This document shows, one piece after another, positions 5,839 through 12,113 of a stretch of 27,055 bases of DNA (position 1 is its first letter; every line of letters starts with the position of its first letter). The notes below the pieces were generated by a model. The model saw nothing but the letters and a program-made list of their open reading frames with translations. It had not been told where the DNA came from and searched no databases. The stretch is taken from the NCBI GenBank assembly GCA_027064945.1, contig JAMOPB010000470.1, positions 1 to 27,055 of the forward strand. The letters are read 5' to 3'. The position numbers and the translations under genes were made by a program. This stretch comes from Candidatus Cloacimonadota bacterium. GTDB taxonomy: Bacteria > Cloacimonadota > Cloacimonadia > Cloacimonadales > TCS61.

Positions 5839-6269
5839 ACTCATGTAATTTAATTGGAAGATTGGTAAAAGATCCTGAATTAAAATATATACCAGGAAGT
5901 GGAACAGCAGTTTCAAAATTTACTTTAGCAGTAGATCGTGGACTATCAAAAGCTAAGAAAAAAGAATTAGAAGATCAGGGAAAGCCTACAGCTGATTTTA
6001 TAAGAATAATAGTATGGGGGAAGCAAGCTGAAAATTGTGCTAATTATCTTGCGAAAGGTAGACTTGTAGCAGTTAATGGATCTATTAGAACAAGCAACTC
6101 AAAAGATGAAAGCGGTAAAGTTAATTATTATACAGATGTAAATGCTTATAATGTTGAATTTTTAGAATGGGGAGATAAGAAAGAAAAAAAATCAAATTCC
6201 AAATATGATGATGACATCAATCCAAATAATTTTAGTTCAGTTGAAGATGATGACGACATACCATTCTAA
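5826..6269 (+). CDS. ssb: Single-stranded DNA-binding protein
   Basis: This is the OB-fold SSB of bacterial type: LIGRLVKDPELKYIPGSGTA, FTLAVDR, ADFIRIIVWGKQAENCANYL, KGRLVAVNGSIRTSNSKD. It is followed by a disordered acidic linker and the conserved acidic C-terminal tip DDDDIPF, which recruits replication and recombination proteins. The 147-residue length is normal. The only available in-frame start is GTG at 5826, with GGAG unusually close (one base), inside the end of the HNH gene. Translation is therefore probably coupled to the endonuclease or affected by its insertion. The role is to protect single-stranded DNA in phage replication. Confidence 0.92.
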   Translation: MVKINSCNLIGRLVKDPELKYIPGSGTAVSKFTLAVDRGLSKAKKKELEDQGKPTADFIRIIVWGKQAENCANYLAKGRLVAVNGSIRTSNSKDESGKVNYYTDVNAYNVEFLEWGDKKEKKSNSKYDDDINPNNFSSVEDDDDIPF

Positions 6270-6317
6270 TTATTAAGAAATAAAAAGTGTTATGTTCTAT
6301 TTAAAAATATAGTAAAG

Positions 6318-6346
6318 TTGTTTATATTCCAAAAGTATGGTATAAT
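6318..6346 (+). promoter_or_regulatory. Extended -10 promoter for the second Rha gene
   Basis: TTGTTT at 6318-6323 and a perfect TATAAT at 6341-6346 are 17 bases apart, with TGG directly before the -10. It lies in the 97-base gap after ssb. Confidence 0.8.
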
Positions 6347-6366
6347 AAAACGAAAGGGGTGTTATT

Positions 6367-7089
6367 ATGTCAAAAATGATTGAATTAAAAAGAGAATTGC
6401 CTGTTACTACTTCGTTAGTAGTAGCAAAGGGGATAGGAAGAACTCACAAATCTGTAATACAACTTGTTAGAAAGTATGAAAAAGATTTAAAAACGTTTGG
6501 AACTTTAGCATTTGAAATGCGAAAGTCAGCAGGTCGACCACTAGAATTTGTTTACTTAAATGAAGCACAAGTATATTTTTTATTAACTCTAATGAGAAAC
6601 AATAAAATTATAACTGAATTTAAAAAACAACTTATAACTGAATTTGTGAGAATGAAAAAAACTTTAATAAACTTACAAGTAACTAGAAAAAGTAATGAAT
6701 GGAAAGAAAACCGAGTTGACGGTAAAAAAATAAGAAAAGAAACTACTGATGTTATTCAAGAGTTTGTAAAATATGCAACTAAGCAAGGAAGTAACAATGC
6801 AATAAGATACTATTCAAATATAACTAGAATGGAAAACAGAGCTTTATTCATATTAGAACAGAAATTTCCGAATGTTAGAGAAGTATTAAACAACAGACAA
6901 CTTTCAACTATTAAAACAGCTGATAATATAGTTGTTGAAGCATTGCAAGAAGGAATGGAAAGAGAATTAAATTATAAAGATATATATAAATTAGCAAAAG
7001 ATAGAGTTGAAAGATTAGCAGAATTAATTAAACCAACTCTAGTAATGAATTTTGATGAAGTAAAATTAATTGAAAATAAAGGAGAATAA
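6367..7089 (+). CDS. Rha-family phage regulatory protein (second copy)
   Basis: Residues 1-100 match the Rha domain (VTTSLVVAKGIGRTHKSVIQ, AGRPLEFVYLNEAQVYFLLT, EFKKQLITEFVRMKK). The C-terminal half differs from the first Rha protein; it carries a conserved phage extension (ETTDVIQEFVKYATKQGSNNA, RYYSNITRMENRALF) rather than KilAC. It probably binds DNA or modifies gene expression in infection. The precise target is unknown. It has its own promoter and a GAAAGGGG site, and it is followed directly by dut with an AAAGGAG site, so the two form an operon. Confidence 0.82.
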   Translation: MSKMIELKRELPVTTSLVVAKGIGRTHKSVIQLVRKYEKDLKTFGTLAFEMRKSAGRPLEFVYLNEAQVYFLLTLMRNNKIITEFKKQLITEFVRMKKTLINLQVTRKSNEWKENRVDGKKIRKETTDVIQEFVKYATKQGSNNAIRYYSNITRMENRALFILEQKFPNVREVLNNRQLSTIKTADNIVVEALQEGMERELNYKDIYKLAKDRVERLAELIKPTLVMNFDEVKLIENKGE

Positions 7090-7497
7090 ATGAAAATAGT
7101 ATTATTAGATGAAAAATGTTTACCATACAGAAAACACGATACAGACGCAGGGTTAGACTTAAAAATTAGAAAAGGGTTTAGAATACAGCCACACACAACA
7201 TTAATCATTCCGTCAGGTATTAAAGTTGCGTTACACGAGGGAACTTATGGAACTATTAAACCTAGAAGCAGCGTATTTAGACAGGGTATTCAAATATCAG
7301 GAGTGATCGATGAAAATTATACAGGTGAAGTCGGCATTATGGTGCATAATATGACTAACAAGGTTAAAATATTTGAACAGTACGATCGTATAGCACAGAT
7401 GATAATAATGGAGTACAGAAAAGAAACATTTGAAGTGGTAGACAAGTTAAATGAAACAGAACGGGGCGATGGTGGTTTTGGGAGTACAGGGAGGTAA
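7090..7497 (+). CDS. dut: Trimeric dUTPase
   Basis: The protein hydrolyses dUTP to dUMP and pyrophosphate, keeping uracil out of phage DNA and feeding dTMP synthesis. All five conserved motifs are present in the 135 residues: I DAGLDL (19-24), II PRSS (58-61), III GVIDENYTGEVGI (71-83, with catalytic-site Asp74 and Tyr77), IV YDRIAQMII (98-106) and V RGDGGFGSTG (125-134). It is therefore expected to be active. It sits immediately after the Rha gene. Some phage dUTPases also act as regulators (known for staphylococcal phages), but no extra domain is visible here. Confidence 0.95.
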   Translation: MKIVLLDEKCLPYRKHDTDAGLDLKIRKGFRIQPHTTLIIPSGIKVALHEGTYGTIKPRSSVFRQGIQISGVIDENYTGEVGIMVHNMTNKVKIFEQYDRIAQMIIMEYRKETFEVVDKLNETERGDGGFGSTGR

Positions 7498-7499
7498 AA

Positions 7500-7652
7500 A
7501 TGGCTTATACAATTAAAAGTCAAAAAGTATCAGATATGACTATAAAAGATATGATTGAGAATATTAAAGAAGCATTGAAATTTGATGACATGGAGTATTT
7601 AAAAGTAACAGTAGGGATATTAATTGAAAGGTTAGAGAAGGAAAAATTATGA
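7500..7652 (+). CDS. 50-residue helical phage protein, unknown
   Basis: The ORF starts at 7500 with GGGAGG just upstream and ends in an ATGA overlap with the next gene. The product has a helical centre (VSDMTIKDMIENIKEALKFD) and a second helix with many charged residues (EYLKVTVGILIERLEKEKL). No family is recognised. It belongs to the chain of overlapping small genes from dut to rusA. Confidence 0.65.
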   Translation: MAYTIKSQKVSDMTIKDMIENIKEALKFDDMEYLKVTVGILIERLEKEKL

Positions 7653-7879
7653 GAAAATTAAAAGGTGTAATTAAAGTAGAGTGCGAGCATACTTTTGAAT
7701 TTGATTTAGATATGCTTAAAGACAGTCATTATAATTTAGATGACAAAGAAATATTAAGAGAACAAATAATTAAGGCTATTGAGCAAATTGGAATAGAGGG
7801 TATAGTTGGATATAATTTTGAAAAAGAAGAATATGATACTGATGATTTAGAAATTAAAATTATAGAGGAGGAGAAATGA
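7649..7879 (+). CDS. Acidic 76-residue phage protein, unknown
   Basis: The start is coupled to the preceding stop (ATGA). The product looks alpha/beta: a strand (LKGVIKVECEHTFEFDLDML), a helix (DKEILREQIIKAIEQIGIEG) and a final acidic strand (EIKIIEEEK). No family is recognised. It overlaps the next start by ATGA (7876). Confidence 0.7.
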   Translation: MRKLKGVIKVECEHTFEFDLDMLKDSHYNLDDKEILREQIIKAIEQIGIEGIVGYNFEKEEYDTDDLEIKIIEEEK

Positions 7880-8262
7880 GAATAACAGCAGAACAGATTT
7901 ATGATTTAGCAGGGTTAAAAGTAGGAGATAAAATTAATGTTAAAGGAAAAAAAGATAATCCTTTTACAGTAGATGAATACGATTTAAAAAGTGCAAGAAA
8001 ATTTCCATACTCAATTGGTTTATTAACAATCGACTTTGAAAAGGTTGAGAGTAAGATATGGAATATTAAAGATATAAAAAGAGGTAATAAATATTATTAT
8101 ATTATTAATGGATTACAAATACGCGAAGGAATATTTTCACATTTTAGTAATGAAGAATGGTTAATTGAAAATGGAATTATTTTTAAAAAAGAAAAATATG
8201 CAGAAAAATACCTTGAAAAGTTGATTGAATTTAATGAGAATTATAAGAAGGAGTGTGAGTGA
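7876..8262 (+). CDS. Hypothetical phage protein, 128 residues
   Basis: The protein starts with a helix (ITAEQIYDLAGLKVGDKINV) and a likely beta-sheet core (GDKINVKGKKDNPFTVDEYD...GLLTIDFEKV). It continues with an ING motif (YYYIINGLQIREG), and ends in a charged helix. It resembles many phage-encoded 'DLAGLKVGDKI' proteins of unknown role; that is a general impression, not a search. GAGGAGG lies inside the previous gene's end, and the stop overlaps the next ATG. Confidence 0.7.
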   Translation: MRITAEQIYDLAGLKVGDKINVKGKKDNPFTVDEYDLKSARKFPYSIGLLTIDFEKVESKIWNIKDIKRGNKYYYIINGLQIREGIFSHFSNEEWLIENGIIFKKEKYAEKYLEKLIEFNENYKKECE

Positions 8263-8456
8263 TGAACGGATATTCTATAACACAATTTGGATATAAGCAA
8301 AAGCCTATTAATATACAACATAGTGGAGGTTTTGTTAGATTAGAACATTTAGAAAGTAAAATAGTAGTTACTAAATATAATAAAATTCAAGCAATTGCTT
8401 TAAATAATGCAAAAGATGAAATTGAACAATTAGTTAAAATTTGGGAAAATTTATAA
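8262..8456 (+). CDS. Small phage protein, unknown
   Basis: The ATG at 8262 overlaps the previous stop by one base (TGATG), with AAGGAGTG at 8248-8255; a GTG at 8259 is an in-frame alternative. The 64-residue product (MNGYSITQFGYKQKPINIQH..., then a helix NKIQAIALNNAKDEIEQLVK) has a beta-rich first half and a helical end. No family is recognised. Confidence 0.65.
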   Translation: MNGYSITQFGYKQKPINIQHSGGFVRLEHLESKIVVTKYNKIQAIALNNAKDEIEQLVKIWENL

Positions 8457-8472
8457 GAAGGGGTGTGATTAA

Positions 8473-8586
8473 ATGATACATTGGATACTATGCAAATTAG
8501 GAATACACGAGTTTGAAGAACACAGCAAGAAATACGTTAGTTGTAAGCATTGTGGTTATACTGTGCCAAAGTGGTGGGTTAGATGA
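8473..8586 (+). CDS. 37-residue zinc-ribbon-like peptide (DUF1660-like)
   Basis: MIHWILCKLGIHEFEEHSKK is followed by YVSCKHCGYTVPKWWVR. The Cys...His and CxxC pattern suits a single small zinc-binding knuckle, as in short phage proteins such as DUF1660. The ORF has a GAAGGGGTG site and overlaps the next start by ATGA at 8583. The role is unknown. It has a counterpart of similar layout at 22609-22749. Confidence 0.6.
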   Translation: MIHWILCKLGIHEFEEHSKKYVSCKHCGYTVPKWWVR

Positions 8587-8804
8587 AAAAGTATATTTGT
8601 TGGGGCGGTTCAGTTATAGCAAAAGATGGCGATAAACATTTTATAAGCGCAAGTAAATTATGTATATTATTTAATGTAGCATCATCTGAATCTATATTAA
8701 TCAATTCTAAGTATGATATATCATTAAAATTACGCGGTTTGAATCAATCTGATTTTATACATTTACACCCTGATCCAATCGGTAAATATAAAGTAGGTGA
8801 ATAG
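8583..8804 (+). CDS. Hypothetical phage protein, 73 residues
   Basis: The start is coupled to the zinc-ribbon peptide by ATGA. The sequence has a beta-rich start with a Gly-Gly turn (KKYICWGGSVIAKDGDKHFI), a short helix (SASKLCILFNV) and a His-rich end (DFIHLHPDPIGKYKVGE). No family assignment is possible by eye. The context is the dut-rusA small-gene chain. Confidence 0.65.
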   Translation: MKKYICWGGSVIAKDGDKHFISASKLCILFNVASSESILINSKYDISLKLRGLNQSDFIHLHPDPIGKYKVGE

Positions 8805-9107
8805 ATGAAAAAAATACTTTTGATTATATTAGTAATTTCAATTATGGCTTATGGTTGTGTTGCAAATGAGAATGATAAAATAGTAACCTATAAATATAAG
8901 CTGATTAATGTTAAAGATAATAAAATTGAAATGCAAGATGAACAAATAAAATTACAAGAAAAAATTATACAGGATCATGTTGAAAGTGAAAAGCTACAAA
9001 ATGAAATTATTGAAAAAGATGAAGAAATTATTAGAAGATTAGAAGAAAAAATAATAGAGATCCAGGAAGAAAGAAATTTATTGATTAAAAAGTTGTTGGA
9101 GGGATAA
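8805..9107 (+). CDS. Phage-encoded lipoprotein with coiled coil
   Basis: Residues 1-18 form a lipoprotein signal (MKKILLIILVISIMAYGC): lysines, a hydrophobic stretch, and a Cys after A-Y-G. It would be processed by signal peptidase II and anchored outside the membrane. The rest is a long heptad-patterned coiled coil (about residues 38-98) made of Ile/Leu and Glu/Lys. Phage lipoproteins of this kind include superinfection-exclusion factors and Rz1-like spanins. Spanins belong to Gram-negative phages, so surface exclusion is the more plausible guess here. The lipobox is not ideal (Ala rather than Leu at -3). Confidence 0.7.
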   Translation: MKKILLIILVISIMAYGCVANENDKIVTYKYKLINVKDNKIEMQDEQIKLQEKIIQDHVESEKLQNEIIEKDEEIIRRLEEKIIEIQEERNLLIKKLLEG

Positions 9108-9458
9108 ATGAAAGAAATTAAAATAACATTAACAAGAACACACCCAAGCTTGAATGATTGGACAAATTGGCATTGGGCCAAGAAATCAAAAGTAAAAAAA
9201 TCATTTGAAGATGAAATAGGTTGGCTGGTTGGAAAGTATGGAGAACCTAAATTAACTAATTGCGATGTGAAGATCATTTATACTTTTAAATCAAAACGCA
9301 GAAGGGATAAAGATAATTACACACCTAAATTCATAATGGATGGCCTGGTTAAATCAGGAATATTAAACGATGATAACGATAATGAAATATATTTGAATTG
9401 GTTGATTCAGCAAGGCCCGGAAGAAAAAACAGAAATATTTATAAATTTAAGACAATAA
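9108..9458 (+). CDS. rusA: RusA-family Holliday junction resolvase
   Basis: The protein cuts four-way DNA junctions in phage recombination or before packaging. The defining motif is SKRRRDKDNYTPKFIMDGLV (residues 62-81), with metal-binding Asp67 and Asp69 and the conserved Lys74. It is followed by the acidic NDDND (87-91), which supplies the further catalytic Asp. The 116-residue length is typical. It directly follows the lipoprotein gene and is the last gene of the rightward early arm before the two-way terminator. Confidence 0.9.
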   Translation: MKEIKITLTRTHPSLNDWTNWHWAKKSKVKKSFEDEIGWLVGKYGEPKLTNCDVKIIYTFKSKRRRDKDNYTPKFIMDGLVKSGILNDDNDNEIYLNWLIQQGPEEKTEIFINLRQ

Positions 9459-9487
9459 AAAAACAAGGCCTAAACCCTGTTTTTTTT
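9457..9487. terminator. Two-way terminator between converging operons
   Basis: A run of As (9457-9463), then CAAGG, a short loop and CCCTG, then a run of Ts (9480-9487) form a hairpin (C64-G79 and AGG/CCT pairs, with one bulged A). The A- and T-tracts allow termination from either side. It lies between rusA and the leftward operon, and the final leftward ORF runs into it. Confidence 0.75.
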
Positions 9488-9613
9488 ATGTGCTGTTTTC
9501 TTTCTATAACTCTTAATACCTTCCTGCAATACCATAATTAGCAAGAATAATAAACTTGATAGTGTAAATGGTATTAAGAACTTAAATAAGAATATACTTA
9601 ATATTTCTAACAT
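9470..9613 (-). CDS. 47-residue single-pass membrane protein
   Basis: The start at 9613 (minus strand) has a GGAGAGGAG site upstream, inside the preceding gene. The product begins MLEILSIFLFKFLIPFTLSS, continues LLFLLIMVLQ, and ends in a basic tail (KSYRKKTAHKKNRV). This is one long hydrophobic helix with a positive cytoplasmic end. The role is unknown; such small membrane proteins occur as phage toxins, holin-like or exclusion factors. The stop lies inside the terminator stem. It is the last gene of the leftward operon. Confidence 0.6.
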   Translation of the reverse strand: MLEILSIFLFKFLIPFTLSSLLFLLIMVLQEGIKSYRKKTAHKKNRV

Positions 9614-9822
9614 TGTATTCTCTCCTCTCCAAACTTAATATATTGGTCGCTATTTTCTTCAACAAAATCTTTTATTTTTAAAAATTGTTCTTTATTCAAT
9701 TCAAAATACCTTGTCATTTCTTTAAATGTTTTCCCTTTATGATAATGCAAATATGCGAATCTCTCTAGTTCTGATTTAGTCCATTCTTGTTTTTGATCTT
9801 TTAATATTATTGGTGTCATCAT
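9607..9822 (-). CDS. Small helical, HTH-like protein
   Basis: The 71-residue product (TKSELERFAYLHYHKGKTFK, EMTRYFELNKEQFLKIKDFV) has the spacing of a helix-turn-helix: 'RFAYLHYHKGKTFKEMTRYF' fits a helix, turn and second helix. It has no long C-terminal part. It may bind DNA. The call rests on pattern only. An AAGGAAGGA site precedes the double ATG, and it overlaps both neighbours by 4-7 bases, so it is co-translated. Confidence 0.6.
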   Translation of the reverse strand: MMTPIILKDQKQEWTKSELERFAYLHYHKGKTFKEMTRYFELNKEQFLKIKDFVEENSDQYIKFGEERIQC

Positions 9823-10022
9823 CTGATCCTTCCTTTGGCTCTCCTATTTTTTTCTTGCATGTCTAAACTAAAAATTTTCAATTCTTTTTCTGATTTTTTA
9901 TATTTTGGTGTTTGTATACTACCTTCGTGTAAAGGTGAAGATTTTGCAGTAACTCCTTGCAGGTGCATTGTGAAGCGCTCAATTTCAGCTTGTGCTTTTA
10001 CTTTTAATTCTTCTCTAGTCAT
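9819..10022 (-). CDS. Basic 67-residue phage protein, unknown
   Basis: The product has an N-terminal helix (REELKVKAQAEIERFTMHLQ), a flexible middle with Ser/Pro (SSPLHEGSIQTPKYKKSEKE) and a basic C-terminus (MQEKNRRAKGRIR). AAGGAG precedes the ATG by seven bases. There is an ATGA overlap with the next gene downstream. No family is recognised; the basic tail could bind nucleic acid. Confidence 0.6.
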   Translation of the reverse strand: MTREELKVKAQAEIERFTMHLQGVTAKSSPLHEGSIQTPKYKKSEKELKIFSLDMQEKNRRAKGRIR

Positions 10023-10033
10023 TGATGATCTCC

Positions 10034-10246
10034 TTAGTCAACTCTGAAATATCCTATTTTCTCATAATCTTTCACTATTTCACTTAAAGCGGAGTTTGTT
10101 ACTCTTGCAATAGCTTTCAATACTTCAAGACTTGGCGTTCTTTTTTTATTCAGGATCATTGTCACAAGTGCTGCTGATGTTCCTAAAAGATTAGCTGTTT
10201 TTGATCTGCTTCCTCCGTTCAATTGTACTAATTGTTCTAATGTCAT
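10034..10246 (-). CDS. XRE-family HTH regulator of the leftward operon
   Basis: The 70-residue Cro/CI-type domain is clear: GGSRSKTANLLGTSAALVTM (helix, turn, recognition helix) followed by ILNKKRTPSLEVLKAIARVT. No effector domain is present. AGAGAGGTG precedes the ATG, and the gene overlaps the upstream gene's stop by one base (TAATG). It is the only recognised regulator in the leftward operon. It is a candidate to bind the inverted repeats at 12486-12515 or 12656-12677, which is an inference. Confidence 0.8.
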   Translation of the reverse strand: MTLEQLVQLNGGSRSKTANLLGTSAALVTMILNKKRTPSLEVLKAIARVTNSALSEIVKDYEKIGYFRVD

Positions 10247-10542
10247 TATAGCACCTCTCTTTTATTGTCTAATATTTCGTCTAAATTCATGTAAAAAGCT
10301 AAAAGTTCAAGGCTTATTGATTCTAATAACTCATGAGCTTTTTTAAATTCTTTTGCATCTATTGCAGCAGCAGCTTCTTTTTTAGAAGCAACTGCTTTAT
10401 TATAATGATTACAAATAAACCGATATTCGCTAACTGATGTTATATTAAAACTTTGAACCAATCTTTTTTGTGCTTTTTCCATTTTGCCTTGAACCTCTAG
10501 TTCTAATTCAAAAACTTCTTTTTTAAGTTTATTATTTTTCAT
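10246..10542 (-). CDS. Helical phage protein, unknown (98 residues)
   Basis: AAAGGAGG lies 6 bases before the ATG at 10542 (minus strand), which is preferred over the upstream in-frame ATG. The product is almost entirely helical with coiled-coil features (KEVFELELEVQGKMEKAQKR, ASKKEAAAAIDAKEFKKAHE, LLAFYMNLDEILDNKR). No family is recognised. The stop overlaps the XRE start by one base. Confidence 0.65.
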   Translation of the reverse strand: MKNNKLKKEVFELELEVQGKMEKAQKRLVQSFNITSVSEYRFICNHYNKAVASKKEAAAAIDAKEFKKAHELLESISLELLAFYMNLDEILDNKREVL

Positions 10543-10562
10543 TTTGAACCTCCTTTTCAATT

Positions 10563-10733
10563 TTAAATTTCCCTTTTTGCTCTAACTATACTATCGCCTT
10601 CTTCAACTTGATAACAGTATAACAATTTATCTTTTATCTGTGTTCTAAGTCTATCCAAAGCATCGTGATTGTTAAAACTTTTGTATAAATAAAAAACATG
10701 ATCCTTAGTTTCTACTAGATAGTTATTTTTCAT
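10563..10733 (-). CDS. 56-residue phage protein, unknown
   Basis: The short ORF starts at 10733 on the minus strand with an AGAGGTG site. It encodes MKNNYLVETKDHVFYLYKSF, a helix (HDALDRLRTQIKDKLLYCYQ) and VEEGDSIVRAKREI. It looks like a compact alpha/beta domain with two strands around a helix. It overlaps the end of the upstream gene by 11 bases, which supports coupling. No family is recognised. Confidence 0.6.
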   Translation of the reverse strand: MKNNYLVETKDHVFYLYKSFNNHDALDRLRTQIKDKLLYCYQVEEGDSIVRAKREI

Positions 10734-10962
10734 TTTGCACCTCTCTTGTAGATCTTAATAGTGGGGCCATTGAATAGTGACCGATTGGATAACAAAATTC
10801 ATCTTCTAAAACGTTAATTTTCTTTCTTATAATTTCTCCATCGCTTAGATCTTTTAACGTTATCATTTTAGCAGTTTTTTTAATTACTTCATATCTCCAA
10901 ATTGCGTTATGATCGCATATTGAAAACATAAAGTATTTTTTACCTATTTCAAATTTTTTCAT
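10723..10962 (-). CDS. Hypothetical phage protein, 79 residues
   Basis: The ATG at 10962 (minus strand) has GAAGGGAG upstream and is preferred to the ORF-opening ATG at 11001. The product (MKKFEIGKKYFMFSICDHNA, IWRYEVIKKTAKMITLKDLS, DGEIIRKKINVLEDEFCYPI) has the pattern of a small beta-barrel similar to SH3/RNA-binding-like folds often seen in phage 'KYEIGKTY' proteins. That is a structural impression, not a family match. A folded leader element lies upstream at 11000-11042. Confidence 0.65.
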   Translation of the reverse strand: MKKFEIGKKYFMFSICDHNAIWRYEVIKKTAKMITLKDLSDGEIIRKKINVLEDEFCYPIGHYSMAPLLRSTREVQNEK

Positions 10963-10999
10963 TTTATTTTCTCCCTTCACTCCCTGGTTAAAACTTTGC

Positions 11000-11042
11000 A
11001 ATATATAAGCCAGCGTTGGGTTCTAGCAGTAGTTTATATATT
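11000..11042 (-). other. Cruciform-like fold in the leader of the 10723-10962 gene
   Basis: AATATATAA (11000-11008) is the exact inverse of TTATATATT (11034-11042). Between them lie CCA-GCGT-TGG (11010-11019) and CTA-GCAG-TAG (11023-11032), so the whole can fold as a three-way junction with almost no unpaired base. It occupies the 98-base gap between two genes of the leftward operon. The short inner stems are weak on their own. Confidence 0.4.
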
Positions 11043-11060
11043 TTCTCGTTTTAATGTATT

Positions 11061-11357
11061 TTATAATTCCATTCCATCTAGCATTTCATTTGCTACCTGT
11101 GAATAAAAAGACCATACTAAGAAACATTTAAAATCATTAGAATTTCTTTCACAGACTATCAATTCAGGAACTTCTAACTCTGTTTCTTCTACTGATACAT
11201 CAAGCCATTCGTTTAATTCTTTTGCATGCTCATTATAAAAATTTTCGGCATCTTTAACATTTATAACACTTTTAGCTACTGTTAATCTATTAGCTATCAA
11301 TCCTATATCATTAGATGTTTTATTTAATTCATTTCTAATTTCTTTTCTTGCTGTCAT
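11061..11357 (-). CDS. Hypothetical phage protein, 98 residues
   Basis: AAAGGAG is nine bases before the ATG at 11357 (minus strand); the upstream in-frame ATG touches that site and is not used. The product begins with a basic helix (MTARKEIRNELNKTSNDIGL), continues with helices (AKSVINVKDAENFYNEHAKE), and ends in an acidic and hydrophobic stretch (FKCFLVWSFYSQVANEMLDG). No family is recognised. The start lies in a 51-base leader shared with the 11412-11894 gene. Confidence 0.65.
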   Translation of the reverse strand: MTARKEIRNELNKTSNDIGLIANRLTVAKSVINVKDAENFYNEHAKELNEWLDVSVEETELEVPELIVCERNSNDFKCFLVWSFYSQVANEMLDGMEL

Positions 11358-11405
11358 TTTTAACATCTCCTTTAAATCGGGTTTTATAGGTTAACCCGTA
11401 ACCTG
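11355..11405 (-). promoter_or_regulatory. Repeated leader element, copy 2 (possible pseudoknot)
   Basis: On the minus strand, between stop and start codons, this segment matches the leader at 11892-11942. Stems: AGGTT (11400-11404) with AACCT (11388-11392), and CGGGTT (11393-11398) with AACCCG (11378-11383). The two stems interlock as in an H-type pseudoknot. It ends with AAAGGAG and the ATG. Confidence 0.5.
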
Positions 11406-11411
11406 TATAAT

Positions 11412-11894
11412 TTATCTGTTAGCCCAATAACCGTGAATATATATATTGTCGCTGTATCTTTTATAGTAGTTTTCTAATCTCTTAGTATATTTTGCTCTAG
11501 CTTTTTCAATTACTTTATTTATTTCTTCTACCATTTCATCTGTTAAAGGTGTTGCTCCTTTTCTTACTTCATCAGGATAAAAATGAGCTATTCCTTTTAT
11601 TAGTTCGCTTCCGTCATAGTGATTGATCAAGTATAAGTTAGTTGGATCTTTAATTAATTGTGGGAAATTGTGTTCTTGAGCTGTCATAAAAGTTTCTTTA
11701 TTATTTGTTGGTGCTTCGCATTCATCATTATAATAAATGTCTTTAGTGATTGATGGTTTCTTGTCGCATGCTGCAATGAATAAATTATCAATTTTGATAT
11801 ACTCTGTGCTTTTGATGCAGAAGTTAACCATTTTTTCACTCCATACTTTGCTTAATTCTTCTCTTAACCCTACCAATTCATTATTTTTTTTCAT
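11412..11894 (-). CDS. Hypothetical phage protein, 160 residues
   Basis: AAAGGAGA is placed for the ATG at 11894 (minus strand), so the ORF-opening GTG is not used. The product starts with a basic helix (MKKNNELVGLREELSKVWSE), has a central mixed region (KPSITKDIYYNDECEAPTNN, then FPQLIKDPTNLYLINHYDGS) and a helical end with many charged residues (EMVEEINKVIEKARAKYTKR). It is the longest protein of the leftward operon and matches no family I know. Upstream is the first copy of the shared leader. Confidence 0.65.
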   Translation of the reverse strand: MKKNNELVGLREELSKVWSEKMVNFCIKSTEYIKIDNLFIAACDKKPSITKDIYYNDECEAPTNNKETFMTAQEHNFPQLIKDPTNLYLINHYDGSELIKGIAHFYPDEVRKGATPLTDEMVEEINKVIEKARAKYTKRLENYYKRYSDNIYIHGYWANR

Positions 11895-11942
11895 TTTTAA
11901 CACTCTCCTTTAAACCAGGGTTTGAGGTTAACCCTAAACCTG
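11892..11942 (-). promoter_or_regulatory. Repeated leader element, copy 1 (possible pseudoknot)
   Basis: This is the counterpart of 11355-11405 and has the same 51-base length from CAGG to ATG. Stems: AGGTT (11937-11941) with AACCT (11925-11929), and AGGGTT (11930-11935) with AACCCT (11917-11922). In the second stem the outer pair is A-T here but C-G in the other copy, a compensatory change. Confidence 0.5.
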
Positions 11943-11949
11943 TTATTCA

Positions 11950-12099
11950 TTAAATGTTTAATATAGTATCTAATTTTAATGTGTCATAATATGGATAGCA
12001 TGTACAGAAATCATTGTAAGCATCTTCCTTTTCGTCTGTTGTTGAATAACCGTTGTAAATATTCTCTAAATTTTTAAGTGCTTGTTCAAACGTTGTCAT
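11950..12099 (-). CDS. 49-residue phage protein, unknown
   Basis: A short minus-strand ORF from ATG at 12099 (AAAGGAG nine bases upstream; an in-frame ATG nearer that site is not used). The product is MTTFEQALKNLENIYNGYST, TDEKEDAYNDFCTCYPYYDT, LKLDTILNI. The helical start and Tyr/Cys-rich centre give no family. Nucleotide spacing to its neighbours is typical of a coding gene in this operon. Confidence 0.6.
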   Translation of the reverse strand: MTTFEQALKNLENIYNGYSTTDEKEDAYNDFCTCYPYYDTLKLDTILNI

Positions 12100-12113
12100 T
12101 TTATTCATCTCCT

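Noticed and set aside
11892..11942. preQ1-type riboswitch (small pseudoknot before a ribosome site)
   Set aside because: The A-rich tail pairing and the CUAG-type loop of that class are absent, and the downstream gene is not a queuosine gene.
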